A stretch of 64,000 nucleotides of DNA from Brassica napus. Taxonomy: Eukaryota; Streptophyta; Magnoliopsida; Brassicales; Brassicaceae. The notes beneath the pieces are model-generated. The model saw only the letters and a program-made list of their open reading frames with translations, ran no database searches and had not been told where the DNA came from. Shown one piece after another: positions 46,128 through 58,101 of this stretch. Where the stretch lies: the NCBI RefSeq assembly GCF_020379485.1, contig NC_063438.1, positions 62,001 through 126,000 on the forward strand, given 5' to 3'. The position numbers and the translations under genes are program-made. Within the stretch, counting starts at the first letter, position 1. The number at the start of each line of letters is the position of its first letter.

Positions 46128-46891
46128 CTACTCGGTTCTTTCCAGCCATCCAAGCTGTAGTAAGAGGGAAAAAGAGTGAGAAGAAAACCACAAATAATAA
46201 ATGAAAATAGGAGGTATACATACCTTCCAGGCATACATAGCAAAGAAGGCAAGGGTATCAGCAGACCAGACAAGAGGAAAGGACTTCCAGAAGAAGGGGA
46301 TAGCAACATTGAGTAAAGGGATGAGGAGAAAAAGATAGTTAAGAGCCTCTTTCTCTTTGGGAGGGCAGTCTCGTGCACGAAGAGAAGGAATAGTGAACAT
46401 CCAAATGGACCACATACCCATCAACCTCCATAAGTCAGGTTGGGTGGAGGGAAAGAGGAGGTTGAAAGAGAGGACACCTCCAGCCAACATGGATGCATAA
46501 CCTTGAACCTCAAAAACTTTGTAAAGAGTAGTTCCAGGGAGAGCTGGGTTTTTACTGGCGGTGGAGGCCCTAGGGGCAAAGGTTGCTGCTGTCTTGTTTA
46601 CAACCTGAATTTGAATTTGGATTTGAATTTGAATTTGAATTTGACAACAAGTCATTAGCTTAGTGGGAATATTGGGTGGGATACCTTTTTCAAGTCTTTA
46701 CCAAGTGCAGAAGGCGAAGAAGAGGACGGAGATTCTTCGGTTTGAACCTCCTCCTGGGGAGCTTCGTCAGCAGTGGCGCAAATTCGGAGACTTGCAGCAC
46801 TACGGCGACGCCCATGACTCAGACTGGAGATGGGCGCAAGATGAATCGACGACAACACGCACTGAGGCGGAGAAACTAAGCAAAACCACAT
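46128..46891 (-). CDS. RPH1: RPH1, resistance to Phytophthora 1 (plastid membrane protein)
   Basis: Plant-specific chloroplast protein reported as required for Phytophthora resistance in Arabidopsis (At2g48070). Three minus-strand exons, 46685-46891, 46224-46604 and 46128-46154, give 204 residues. The N-terminus is Ser/Arg-rich (SSLSHGRRRSAASLRICATA), fitting a transit peptide, followed by an acidic Ser-rich linker. The conserved part includes LPGTTLYKVFEVQGYASMLA and hydrophobic segments around GGVLSFNLLF, GMWSIWMFTIP and YLFLLIPLLNVAIPFFW, so it is likely an integral membrane protein. It ends LGWLERTE. Intron 1 ends in an AAATTC hexamer repeat, not the usual pyrimidine tract. It is divergent from PIEZO with ~340 bp between start codons. 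Confidence 0.92.
46607..46644. repeat. (TTTGAA)n hexamer repeat at RPH1 intron 1 acceptor
   Basis: About six hexamer units, one with a substitution, directly abutting the 3' splice site of RPH1 intron 1 on the minus strand. Confidence 0.9.
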
Positions 46892-47231
46892 CCTCCTCGT
46901 CTCGTCTCTTCTACAATGATTTGTCGCGATAAGGAGGAGGAGGAGGAGCGGTTTTGATTTGATTTTGACCGGTACAATCCTAACCGAACCATCATTTTCG
47001 ATTTTGATTTTAATTTACACCAAACCAAATCAATTGACCCGAGGCCACGTCGGCGTTTGGATTGCGATTTCTACCTGGCTCGGCCGCGAGCGATGATAAA
47101 GATGTTGTTTCTTATTGATTCCCCCCCTCCCGTTCGGGAAATTGATTTCTTCTCCTCGAGGGGATCTATTTGATAAAAATTGGGATTATTATGCTGATCG
47201 TTAAGACAAGCTTCTAATCTAATCTAATCTA

Positions 47232-50200
47232 ATGGCGAGTTTTCTGGTCGGCTTCTTGTTGCCTTGGCTACTTCTCGCAGGTACGTACCATTCATTCGGA
47301 TGATGTAACATCTCAACAGCACTTAAAATGCTCATTGCCTGCTTCACCAGAATCTTCCACTTGATCCTATTTGCTTAGTAGTGTAAACATTTAACATCTC
47401 TTTTTCTCTTGTCTTGTCTCACAGCTGCACTTATTAACTGGAGTCTCATTTCCTTTGTTGATTTGATTGCTTTTCTCCTCCTTCTCTTTATTGCTCCTGA
47501 TTTTGGTACTTCCTCTTCTTTCTTTTTTGATAACTAACTAAGCTCATGTTCCCTTTCTGAAATTTTGCATTTGTATTGTGCTTTCTTTCTTTTCCCAGGA
47601 TACCGTTTCCAGAGGAGTCACTGGCTGTTATGGCCCATTTTCTTCTTTTCATGTCTTATCATTGTTGCACAAGTGGTTTACCTTGTCCTTTCGGATGCTC
47701 TTGCCCCCGACTGGGACACATCTGATACTGGCTGGATGAGTCTCACTGGCTTTATGATGTAACACTTACTCTCCCTCTTTACTTCATCTCTCACTGCCTT
47801 TTTTTTACCCCCCCCCCCCCCCCCCCCCCACCCCCACCCTCTTGTGTTTGGTTTCGCAGATTGAAGTCTTGGAGAAACCCCACTGTTATGTATTTCTTGG
47901 CTTTACAACTACTAACATCCCTAGTTTCACTTGCTGACATATACACTAGTAGATTCGGCTTGGTTCGATGGCGGGACACATGTTGGTCTCCCTTTTCTCA
48001 AGTTTTTGAACATCTAGGTTTGTAACTAATCTCCAAATAATGACTCTTACCTTTTTCTCATTTTATCTGGTTAATTAATGTCTATTTTTAGAAGAATAAG
48101 GCTCTTCCATGTGGTACCCTTTTCTCTTTTTGTTTTGCTGCCAACTCGGTTTGACACTGTCTAAATCGTTTATGACTCAGGAAGTCATCTTAGGGTTGCC
48201 ACCTGCTTGTTGTTACCAGCAGTTCAATTGGCAGTGGGAATTTGCAATCCTTCATGGATTTCTTTGCCATTTTTTATTGGTAGCTGTGCTGGTCTCGTGG
48301 ACTGGTCCCTGACAAGCAACGTTTCAGGACTTTTCAGGTTGATAATTAATTGATTATTATGCTAAGTTAGCCCTTCCCGATCCTGCTTTTCTCAACTGCT
48401 GTCTTTTCTTTTGTATTGTTAAGGTGGTGGAGAGTTCTATACATCTACTCAGGGTTCAACATCATCCTGCTTTACCTCTATCAGTTACCAATAAACTTTT
48501 CCGATATGATTCGATGGATAGCAAGCTTTATCGGTCTATTCAGAATCTCTGCGGAAACTGAAGGCCCTGATATTTGTTCTGGTCTTTTCCTTTTGCTGTT
48601 CTTCATCATGGTATGACTTTTTCCCTCTAGGATCAGTATTGCTTGCTCTCGCACAAGTGTCCAAACTGATAGTCATATATGGGTTTTCCATTAAAAAAAC
48701 GTATATTGCTTGCTAAACTGTTTCTCAACAGCCGTTAATATTTATATGAAACCAACAACTAGTATAGTTTTCCCGTCTGGTTAGTTGACATTTCCGTCCT
48801 GATCTGTTAACGATCTACTACGCTATTATATTTCTGCAATTGCAGCTTTCCTATGTAAGGTCAGACCTCGAGGATATGGACTTTATTATGTCCACGAGTG
48901 AAAATAACTTGGCAGAGCGTCTTCTTCCTCCAAAATATTCGTTTTTTATTCGAGAATCAAGGTATGCTGTATATATTTTTGCTCTGTCTCTTAATTGCTA
49001 GGAGCTGTTGTAGTGTTTGACACAGTATCTTAGCGTCGAAAGGAAATTTTAATTTGTCTGTTCGAAATTGTGCCACTTGTATGAATTAGTTTATGACTGA
49101 GAAGCGATAAAGCTTGGTTGAATATGCTCGCTTGATTTATTCGTTTTATGGTCTAGACTGTAGATACTCCTGTCTTCGGTTCAAAGAACTATAATGAAAT
49201 CGGTAGCTATGGGTTAATGAAAGAGTCATGTAATTTTCTGGTGATATCTAGGCTGTGTAAGAGGAGTTTTAGTTTAAAAATGAGAAGTTGGCATAAAACG
49301 TTACTGTATTAAGTGGGACAAATTTGATTTATGAAAAAGCCTCTGAAAGGCTGAAACTCATTGGTTTTCAGTATTACAAAGTTTTTGTGATTGGTTTCTT
49401 TGCTAGCATGAACTGTTGGACTACAGCTAGTTCACACATTCTATTGGACGTTCTCTTGACTGGTCTATACAAGAGTAGACTTGTAAATGTATAATAGTTA
49501 CGCTTTGCCTTATGTGTAAATTTCTTCCGAATTTCCAGGGCTGGTGTAAGGCACACCAATGTTTTACTGAGGGGAGCTGTGTTTAAGACTTTCAGTATCA
49601 ATTTCTTCACATATGGTTTTCCGGTATATACTTGTATCCTGGTATCAACGTGTATGTGTAAGCTCAAGCAACGTATTGTGTCAAAAAAACTCACTCTTTT
49701 ATTTTATTACTTGCTTCCATGATTGCCAGGTTTCTCTGTTTGCTCTTTCGTTCTGGAGTTTTCATTTTGCGAGCTTGTGTGCGTTTGGCCTCCTTGCATA
49801 TGTTGGTTACATTATCTATGCCTTCCCGTCCTTGTTCCGCTTGCACAGATTAAATGGCCTTCTTCTTGTATTTATACTCTTCTGGGCTGTCAGTACGTAC
49901 ATATTCAATGTGGCATTTTCCTTTCTGAACACTAAGGTTGGAAAGGTAATACTTCGCTATCCGCTATGTGTAAATTTCATGTATTTTGAAAGAACACTAA
50001 TGTTGGAAGGGTAATGTCTTCCCATATAATATGTAGGACATGAAAATTTGGGAGATGGTGGGCCTTTGGCATTACACTATACCTGGATTCTTTTTGCTTG
50101 CACAATTTGGTTTGGGGATGTTGGTTGCATTGGGTAATCTTGTGAACAACTCTGTTTTTCTCTACCTGTCTGAAGAGAGCTCCAGATCCTCCAATGATAG

Positions 50201-53200
50201 TTCTTATGCTGAAGGTAATAGCCTCACATATGCTTTCTGCAAAACAAGTTATCTGGTGTTTTCCAACTTTTAGGCTTGTCAGGACCTCTAAAATTGACAA
50301 AATAATTTGGTGGGTGTACTTGTTTATCGCGATCAACTATCATCTTTTCTGCATCATGTGTTCTGAAATCCGAGACATATTAAGAGTCACCGCTCTATCC
50401 ATGATATGTTTTGAAGAAATTTTGATATATAGTAATCATTGAAAATGTTTATATGTTCTGTGATTTTGAAGGTGCAAAGCGTAAGACTATTAATTTCTTT
50501 GGTAAAGGCTTTGTTTATTTCACGCTTATTCTAGTCTTCTGCTTTATATTCAATTTGAGAACTGCTCTTAACGGCTGAGATTATCACCACAGCAGATGAG
50601 GAAACAAAGGTGTTGGTTGTCGCCACCATTGCTTGGGGATTGCGGAAATGTTCACGGGCTATTATGCTCGCACTGATTTTCCTCATTGCCATGAAACCTG
50701 GGTTTGTCCATGCAGTGTATGGTATGTTTGTTCCCCTCCTATTCTCTTCTTTTTTCTTTTTTTTTCAATAATGATTCATAAATATGGATGTTTCCTGATG
50801 GACGTATCTTTCAGTGATATTCTTCCTTATTTATCTGTTGAGCCACAACATCAACAGAAAGATACGCAAGTCACTGATTCTTCTATGCGAAGTTCATTTT
50901 GCACTTCTCTACATTCTTGAGATCGATCTTATGTCGAACTCCTTAAAGCGGCAAGGCTCTGTGAGCAGAGAAATACTGTTTCAGTTAGGTACACTTCTCT
51001 TTCTGTATTTTCAAGTTATAGGCTAGATTCACATATCATCAGTTTCCTTTCGAATATAGCTGCTAGGTGATCTTAGATTAAAGAGTAAGGAAGAGTTCTG
51101 ACTGATAACTCTTGTGTATGAGTTATTGCAGGTCTCCTTAGGTCTGAAAGCTCTTGGGACTTCTTGGAGATAGCCTTGCTTGCTTGCTTCTGTGCCATCC
51201 ATAATCATGGCTTTGAGGTGCTATTTTCCTTCTCAGCAATTGTACGACATACACCAAGCCCTCCTATTGGATTTAGCATATTGAAAGCTGGTCTCAACAA
51301 ATCAGTTCTCTTGTCCGTCTACTCATCTCCATCTTCAAGTTATTGCCAGGATAATACTACTTATGGTATAAAACTTCCTTCTTGTCTCTTTTGAAGTGAA
51401 CATCTGGGAGGGATATATTCACGTCTTAGTTTGTCCTTCAACTGCTGATCCTTGCTTCCTTGACATACCGTTCATTATACATATCAACCTTTTATGGTGT
51501 AAAATTTATTATCTTACTATCTTCATTTAAGTGCATTTATCGACCTAACAAGATAAAATTTAGCTTCTGTTGCCACTACTTTTATATGGTAGCTCTAGGA
51601 GTAGCTTTCATGCTGTGAACTTCAAAAGTTGCACATTCTGTGACCTCTGTCAGAATCTTATAATTGGTCGTTGTGGTTCATCATACCTTTTTTGTATCTA
51701 CTCTCTTATTATATGCTTACGAATCACTGTTTTTTTCTTCTTACAGAGAGACATATTGCTTCATTTCTGAGTGCGATTGGGCAAAAGTTTCTGTCTATGT
51801 ACCGATCATGTGGAACATACATTGCTTTCATCACTATTCTCATAAGTGTATACCTGGTGAAACCCAATTATGTATCGTTTGGATACATTTTCCTTCTCTT
51901 GCTCTGGATTACTGGAAGACAACTGTTTGAGGAAACTAAGAGACGCTTGTGGTTCCCTTTGAAAGCATATGCTTTTTTGGTGTTTATGTTTATCTACTGC
52001 TTAAGTAGCTTTGTCAGCTTGCAGCTTTGGTTATCTGGATATATTGATCTCTACTTTTATTTGGGTTACAACTCCAAAGCACCATTGCTGGATAATGTAT
52101 GGGAATCTCTAGCTGTCTTGGTCGTGATGCAACTTTACAGCTACGAAAGGAGGCAAAATGGACATTACATTCCTGGTCAATCTAGTTTGCTTCAACCTGG
52201 AGTTTTTGGTTTTGTTGAGAGATTTTTGGTATGGCATGGTCAGAAGATCTTGTTTGCGGCATTGTTTTATGCATCGTTGTCTCCAATCAGTGTGTTTGGA
52301 TTTGTATATCTCCTTGGCCTTGTCATCTGCACAACCTTCCCAAAGTCTTCTTCAGTACCATCCAAATCATTTTTGATCTATACTGGATTTCTTGTGTCTA
52401 CGGAGTATCTTTTCCAACTTTGGGGCATGCAAGCTCAGATGTTCCCTGGGCAAAAATATGCTGAGTTGTCTTTCTACTTGGGCCTTCGAGTATATGAACC
52501 TGGATTTTGGGGTATAGAATCAGGTCTACGAGGCAAAGTGCTGGTTGTTGCTGCCTGCACTCTGCAATACAATGTATTTCGTTGGCTAGAAAGGACACCT
52601 GGTTTAACTATTATCAAAGGAAAATACGACGAGCCTTGCCCCCTATTTGTCTCTGCAGAAGACACCACTGCAAGTGTTTCCAGTTCTAATGGTGAAAACC
52701 CATCGTCAACAGATCATTCTTCTTTATTAATGAAACAAGGCGAGGCTACTAGTAACTCATGGCCTTTCTTCTCTCCCCGTGATAATCAGGCAGCTGGTTT
52801 TTTTCATCCCAAGACTGGAGGCTCTGAAAGTGGCAGTAGTAGGAAATTTTCATTTGGTCACTTCTGGGGAAGCATCAAAGAGAGTCACAGGTGGAACAGG
52901 AGAAGGATTCTGGCATTGAAGAAGGAGAGGTTTGAAACGCAGAAGAATCTGTTGAAAATTTACTTGAAATTTTGGATTGAGAATATGTTTAACCTCTACG
53001 GCCTTGAGATAAACATGATTGCGCTGCTTCTTGCAAGTTTTGCTTTATTGAATGCCATCTCCTTGGTATATATTGCGCTGCTTGCTGCATGTGTCCTCTT
53101 GAGAAGACGCGTAATTCAGAAACTATGGCCTGTAGTTGTTTTTCTGTTTGCATCAATACTCTCAGTTGAGTACGTTGCCACTTGGAATAACTCATTGCCT

Positions 53201-56200
53201 TCCGATCAGGCTCCAAGTGAAACTAGTGTGCATTGCCATGACTGCTGGAGCATTGCAGTTCTCAACTTTAAATTTTGCCGGGACTGTTGGCTTGGTAAGA
53301 CACCTTAAAATTCTCTGGAGCACTTGGTGTTCTTATGCATTTATTCTTCATGAATTAGGTTCTATATGGAGATGCTTTTCTATTTGTTTTTGCAGGAGTG
53401 AGAGTTGACGATCCCCGGACGCTTATTAGCTATTTCGTGGTGTTCATGTTTGCCTGTTTCAAACTTCGGTCTGATCACATATTCAGTTTCTCTCAGTCAT
53501 CAACATATCACCAGATGAAGTCTCAAAGAAAGAACTCATTTGTCTGGAGAGATCTCTCCTTCGAAACTAAGAGCATGTGGACCGTGCTTGATTACCTGAG
53601 GCTTTATTGTTACGTTCATCTGCTGGATGTTGTGCTTATTTTGATCCTAATCACAGGAACTCTTGAGTATGACATTCTACACCTGGGTTACCTTGCATTC
53701 GCTCTTGTTTTTGCCCGGATGCGACTTGAAATACTGAAGAAGAAGAACAAAATATTCAGGTTCTTGCGAGTCTACAATTTTGTTCTCATTATCTTTTCTC
53801 TCGCATATCAATCTCCATTTGTGGGAAACTTCAATGATGGAAAGTGTGAAACGGTTGATTATATCTACGAGGTGATTGGGTTTTACAAGTATGACTACGG
53901 GTTTCGAATCACTGCAAGATCTGCCCTCGTTGAGATAATCATATTTATGCTAGTATCTCTTCAGTCCTACATGTTTTCCTCCCAGGAGTTTGATTATGTC
54001 TCGCGGTATCTTGAAGCAGAGCAAATTGGCGCTATTGTGCGGGAGCAAGAGAAGAAAGCAGCGCGGAAGACGGAGCAACTGCAACAGATTCGTGAGTCTG
54101 TAGAAAAGAAGCGGCAGCGAAATTTGCAGGTGGAAAAAATGAAGTCTGAAATGCTGAACCTGCGGGTACAGCTTCACAAAATGAATTCTGATTCTAATAT
54201 TGGACTTACTTCTCCGCGCACTGAAGGTCTAAGAAGGAGGAGGAATCCGTTCTTGATTCCAGATAGTGGTGCAGCCAGTCCTGAGATTGATGGAGTAGTC
54301 CACAGGAAAGAAGAGCAGCCTATTGTCGAGGATCCACAGTATCCTTTTGAAGCTCAGGAGCTTCCTATCAGTACTACTCCAGAAGCACCAGATTCTCCAG
54401 AGTGTTCATTTGGAGCATCTCCTTGTGAGATCACTGAAGTTCAGCAGGATCTTGATGCCATGCCTATGGAACATGAAAGAAAGGAAAAGTCAGAGGGAAA
54501 AGATAATCCGTTGATTTCTGCTGTGCAACTCATCGGTGATGGTGTTTCCCAAGTACAATTTATTGGAAATCAGGCAGTAAATAACCTTGTGAACTTCTTA
54601 AACATCTCGCCGGAAAATTCAGATACAAATGAGCAGTCCTCTGTAGATGATGAGGTGTATGATGAGATGGAAAGTCAGAAAAGAATACAGAAACCTTTTG
54701 AACGGTCAACATCTCTACAATCAGACAGGAGTAGTGATGGCGCTAGCTTTCAGATAGGAAGGATCCTTCGTCATATATGGTCTAGGATGCAGTCCAACAA
54801 TGATATTGTTTGCTATTGCTGCTTCATTATTGCGTTTCTGTGGAACTTCAGTCTTCTTTCCATGGTCTATCTAGCAGCGTTGTTCCTATATGCCCTCTGC
54901 GTTCACACAGGCCCTACTCACATCTTTTGGGTCCTCATGCTAATGTACACAGAAATCTATATCCTCCTCCAGTATTTATACCAGATTATAATCCAGCACT
55001 GTGGGTTGAGCATCGACGCTCCTCTTCTTCATGAACTTGGATTTCCAACACAAAGAATCAAATCATCGTTTGTTGTCAGCTCGTTGCCTCTCTTTCTTAT
55101 TTACATATTCACCCTCATACAGAGCGCCATAACAGTGAAAGATGGTGATTGGGTTCCTTCTGGCGATTTTACTTCACGCCGGAATGCTCGTGGGAGCCAG
55201 AAGGACCTTACAAGAAGTAGCTGGAGCCAGAAAATCTTGGATGTGTACAAGAGGTTGAGAGATGGTGCGAAATTGGTTATGAGAGGCATCTGCCGGTACT
55301 GGATCTCGCTGACACGTGGAGCAGAATCCCCTCCTTACTTTGTGCAGGTGACAATGGATGTTCACATGTGGCCTGAAGATGGAATTCAGCCTGAAAGAGT
55401 TGAATGCCGAATGAGTCAGTTGCTTAGGCTTGTTCACAATGAGAGATGCGAGAAGGAAAACCCTGATCTTTGTCCTTACTCAAGCAGGGTCCACGTACAA
55501 AGTATAGAGAGAAGTACAGAGACCCCAAACGAGGCCCTGGTTGTCCTTGAGGTTGAGTATGCTTCTCCCACGAATGGGTGTTGTTCAGCAGAATGGTACA
55601 GATCACTTGCCCCAGCTTCAGATGTGGCGAAAGAAATTCGCAAAGCTCAACATAGTGGACTTGTTGAAGGAACTGGGTTCCCTTACCCCATCCTCTCTGT
55701 GATTGGCGGAGGAAAGAGAGAAACAGACCTCTATGCTTACATATTTGGTGCTGATTTGATGGCCTTCTTTCTGGTTGCTATTTTCTACCAATCAGTCATT
55801 AAAAATAAAAGCGAGTTTATCGATGTATATCAGCTAGAGGACCAGTTCCCAGTTGACTTTGTCATTATTCTAATGGTAGTTCATTTCTTTAAGTCTCGTT
55901 TATCTGTTCTTCGCATATCAGTTCCCTAACCTGATGAAACGCTTCTGTGGCAGGTTATCTTCTTCCTGATTGTTGTTGATCGAGTCATCTATCTTTGCTC
56001 ATTTGCGACTGGAAAAGTGGTATACTATCTCTTCAGTCTTATTCTCTTCACATATGCAGTGACAGAGTATGCTTGGAGCATATATCCTACGCAGCAACAC
56101 GCTGCTGGCTTGGCTCTCAGATTCATATTTCTTGCCAAAGCAATGTCACTAGCTCTCCAGGCCATACAAATCCGCTATGGACTACCTCATAAGAGTACCC

Positions 56201-58041
56201 TATACCGGCAGTTTTTGACAAGTGAAGTTTCAAGGATCAATTACTATGGCTACAGACTTTACCGTGCTCTTCCTTTCCTGTATGAACTGAGATGTGTACT
56301 TGACTGGTCCTGCACAGCCACATCACTGACAATGTATGACTGGCTCAAGGTATGTTGTTTCAACCCATGCTGATATCTAGAACCCTCGTTATGATCATGG
56401 ATCGTTCATGTTTAACCTGAACATACGTCCAAGGACTTAAGTTCTGTCCTTTTGCAGTTGGAAGATGTGAATGCGAGTTTGTACCTTGTCAAATGCGATA
56501 CAGTTTTAAATCGAGCTACACACAAACATGGGGAGAGGCAAACAAAAATGACTAAATGCTGCAACGGGATATGTCTCTTCTTCATCTTGTTATGCGTTAT
56601 ATGGGCTCCTATGCTGGTAAAAGATTTCTCCTTACAACCATAAGTTTTATGGAAGAAAAAAAAGTAAAGAAAAGAAACCGAATAATTTGGTTCTTGTGAT
56701 GAACAGTAGTACCCTGACGCGTATAAGTAAGAAAAGATTATAGTGTTGGCTTAAACCAACAACTGTCTGTGATGTCTTACAAGTAAGGGTATATAATTGG
56801 TGAGTCATTTGTTTTGTTGGTAACGGCTTCCTCCTTGCAGATGTATAGCAGTGGTAACCCAACAAACATTGCCAACCCGATAAAAGATGCGAGCGTTCAA
56901 ATTGATATAAAAACAATTGGTGGAAAGCTTACTTTGTTCCAGACAACTCTGTGCAAAAGAATCTCAGGGGATGACATTGATCTTGGGCTAGATCTAGGGT
57001 CCCAAAGCTTCTTGCCAACGTACAACAAAAATGACATTCAGCTGATATGCTGCCAAGCTGATGCAAGCGTTCTATGGCTTGTCCCTGACACAGTTGTGAC
57101 CAGATTCGTTCAATCCCTGGACTGGGACACGGATATGGACATCACCTTTTCTTGGGTTCTAAACAGAGACCGACCCAAAGGCAAGGAGACTGTCAAGTAT
57201 GAAAGAAGTGTGGACCCTCAGGACCTTCCGAAACGCTCTGATGTGCAAATGGTCCTCAATGGCTCAATGGATGGATTTAGAGTGCAGAACTTATACCCAA
57301 AGTTTTTCCGTGTTACTGGCTCTGGTGATGTCAGGTCTTTTGAGGATCAGGTAAAAATATCTTTTTGGCACAAGAAGCTAAGAGTTGTTTCTTTTCCAGA
57401 CTGTGTTTTCCGTTTCGAACTTAAATATTGTTTATGTTGTTGGTACACAGACAGATGAAGTGAGTGCAGACATACTCATGAACCATGCAGATTCCAAGTG
57501 GTGGTGGTCATTCCATAATCTTAAAGCGTCCGAAAATATCAGCGCTTGCGAGGGTATGGATGGACCAGTTGCTATCATAATGTCCGAGGAAACACCTCCA
57601 CGTAAGTTAGCTCTTGCTTGCTCTCTCTCGAGACTTGTAATGTTCTATTAAGATTTAACAGTTACTGGAATAATGCAGAGGGGTTTCTTGGTGACACGCT
57701 CAGCAAATTCAGTATATGGGGGCTCTATATAACATTTGTACTGGCAGTGGGGCGTTTTATCAGGCTCCAATGCTCTGACCTGCGTATGAGAATACCTTAC
57801 GAGAACCTGCCTTCGTGTGACAGGTAACAACCGCAACCCTTGTGAGTTTTGCTTTTCTTTTTTAGTAATGCTCTCTATCTGTGTTGTTAAATGTAGATTA
57901 ATAGCAATATGTGAGGACTTATACGCGGCGAGAGCGGAGGGTGAGCTTGGAGTAGAAGAAGTTCTATACTGGACCCTTGTGAAGATCTATAGATCCCCAC
58001 ACATGCTGCTTGAGTATACAAAGCTAGACTATGATGCTTAG
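47232..58041 (+). CDS. PIEZO1: PIEZO mechanosensitive ion channel
   Basis: Homologue of the stretch-activated PIEZO cation channels; in Arabidopsis it acts in root-cap mechanosensing and in restricting virus movement, and plant PIEZOs can sit in the vacuolar membrane. A multi-exon gene over 10.8 kb. It starts MASFLVGFLLPWLLLAA (exon 1, 47232-47280) and continues into dozens of predicted membrane segments. Large exons are 51747-53294 and 53396 to about 55875. A coiled-coil lies at about 54015-54180 (EQEKKAARKTEQLQQIRESV). The beam/latch side carries MYDWLKLEDVNASLYLVKCD. The extracellular cap region is encoded at about 56840-57690 (KTIGGKLTLFQTTLCKRISG, VLWLVPDTVVTRFVQSLDWD). The last exon ends KIYRSPHMLLEYTKLDYDA. 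No disruption was found. I did not define every exon edge; expected length is ~2.4-2.5 thousand residues. Part is copied at 28940-31044, and a LINE lies ~60 bp past the stop. Confidence 0.95.
47808..47838 (+). repeat. Poly-C run in a PIEZO intron
   Basis: 22 consecutive C at 47808-47829, followed by ACCCCCACCC, ~20 bp before a splice acceptor of PIEZO. Confidence 0.9.
49264..51368 (+). repeat. PIEZO segment duplicated at 28940-31044
   Basis: Source copy of the 2105-bp fragment. Sequence on both sides continues as normal PIEZO gene, which shows that this is the original. Confidence 0.95.
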
Positions 58042-58101
58042 GTCCGACCACACTTTTGTCATATTTGTACATACCGAGTGAATTTTTTATTATTATATAT
58101 A

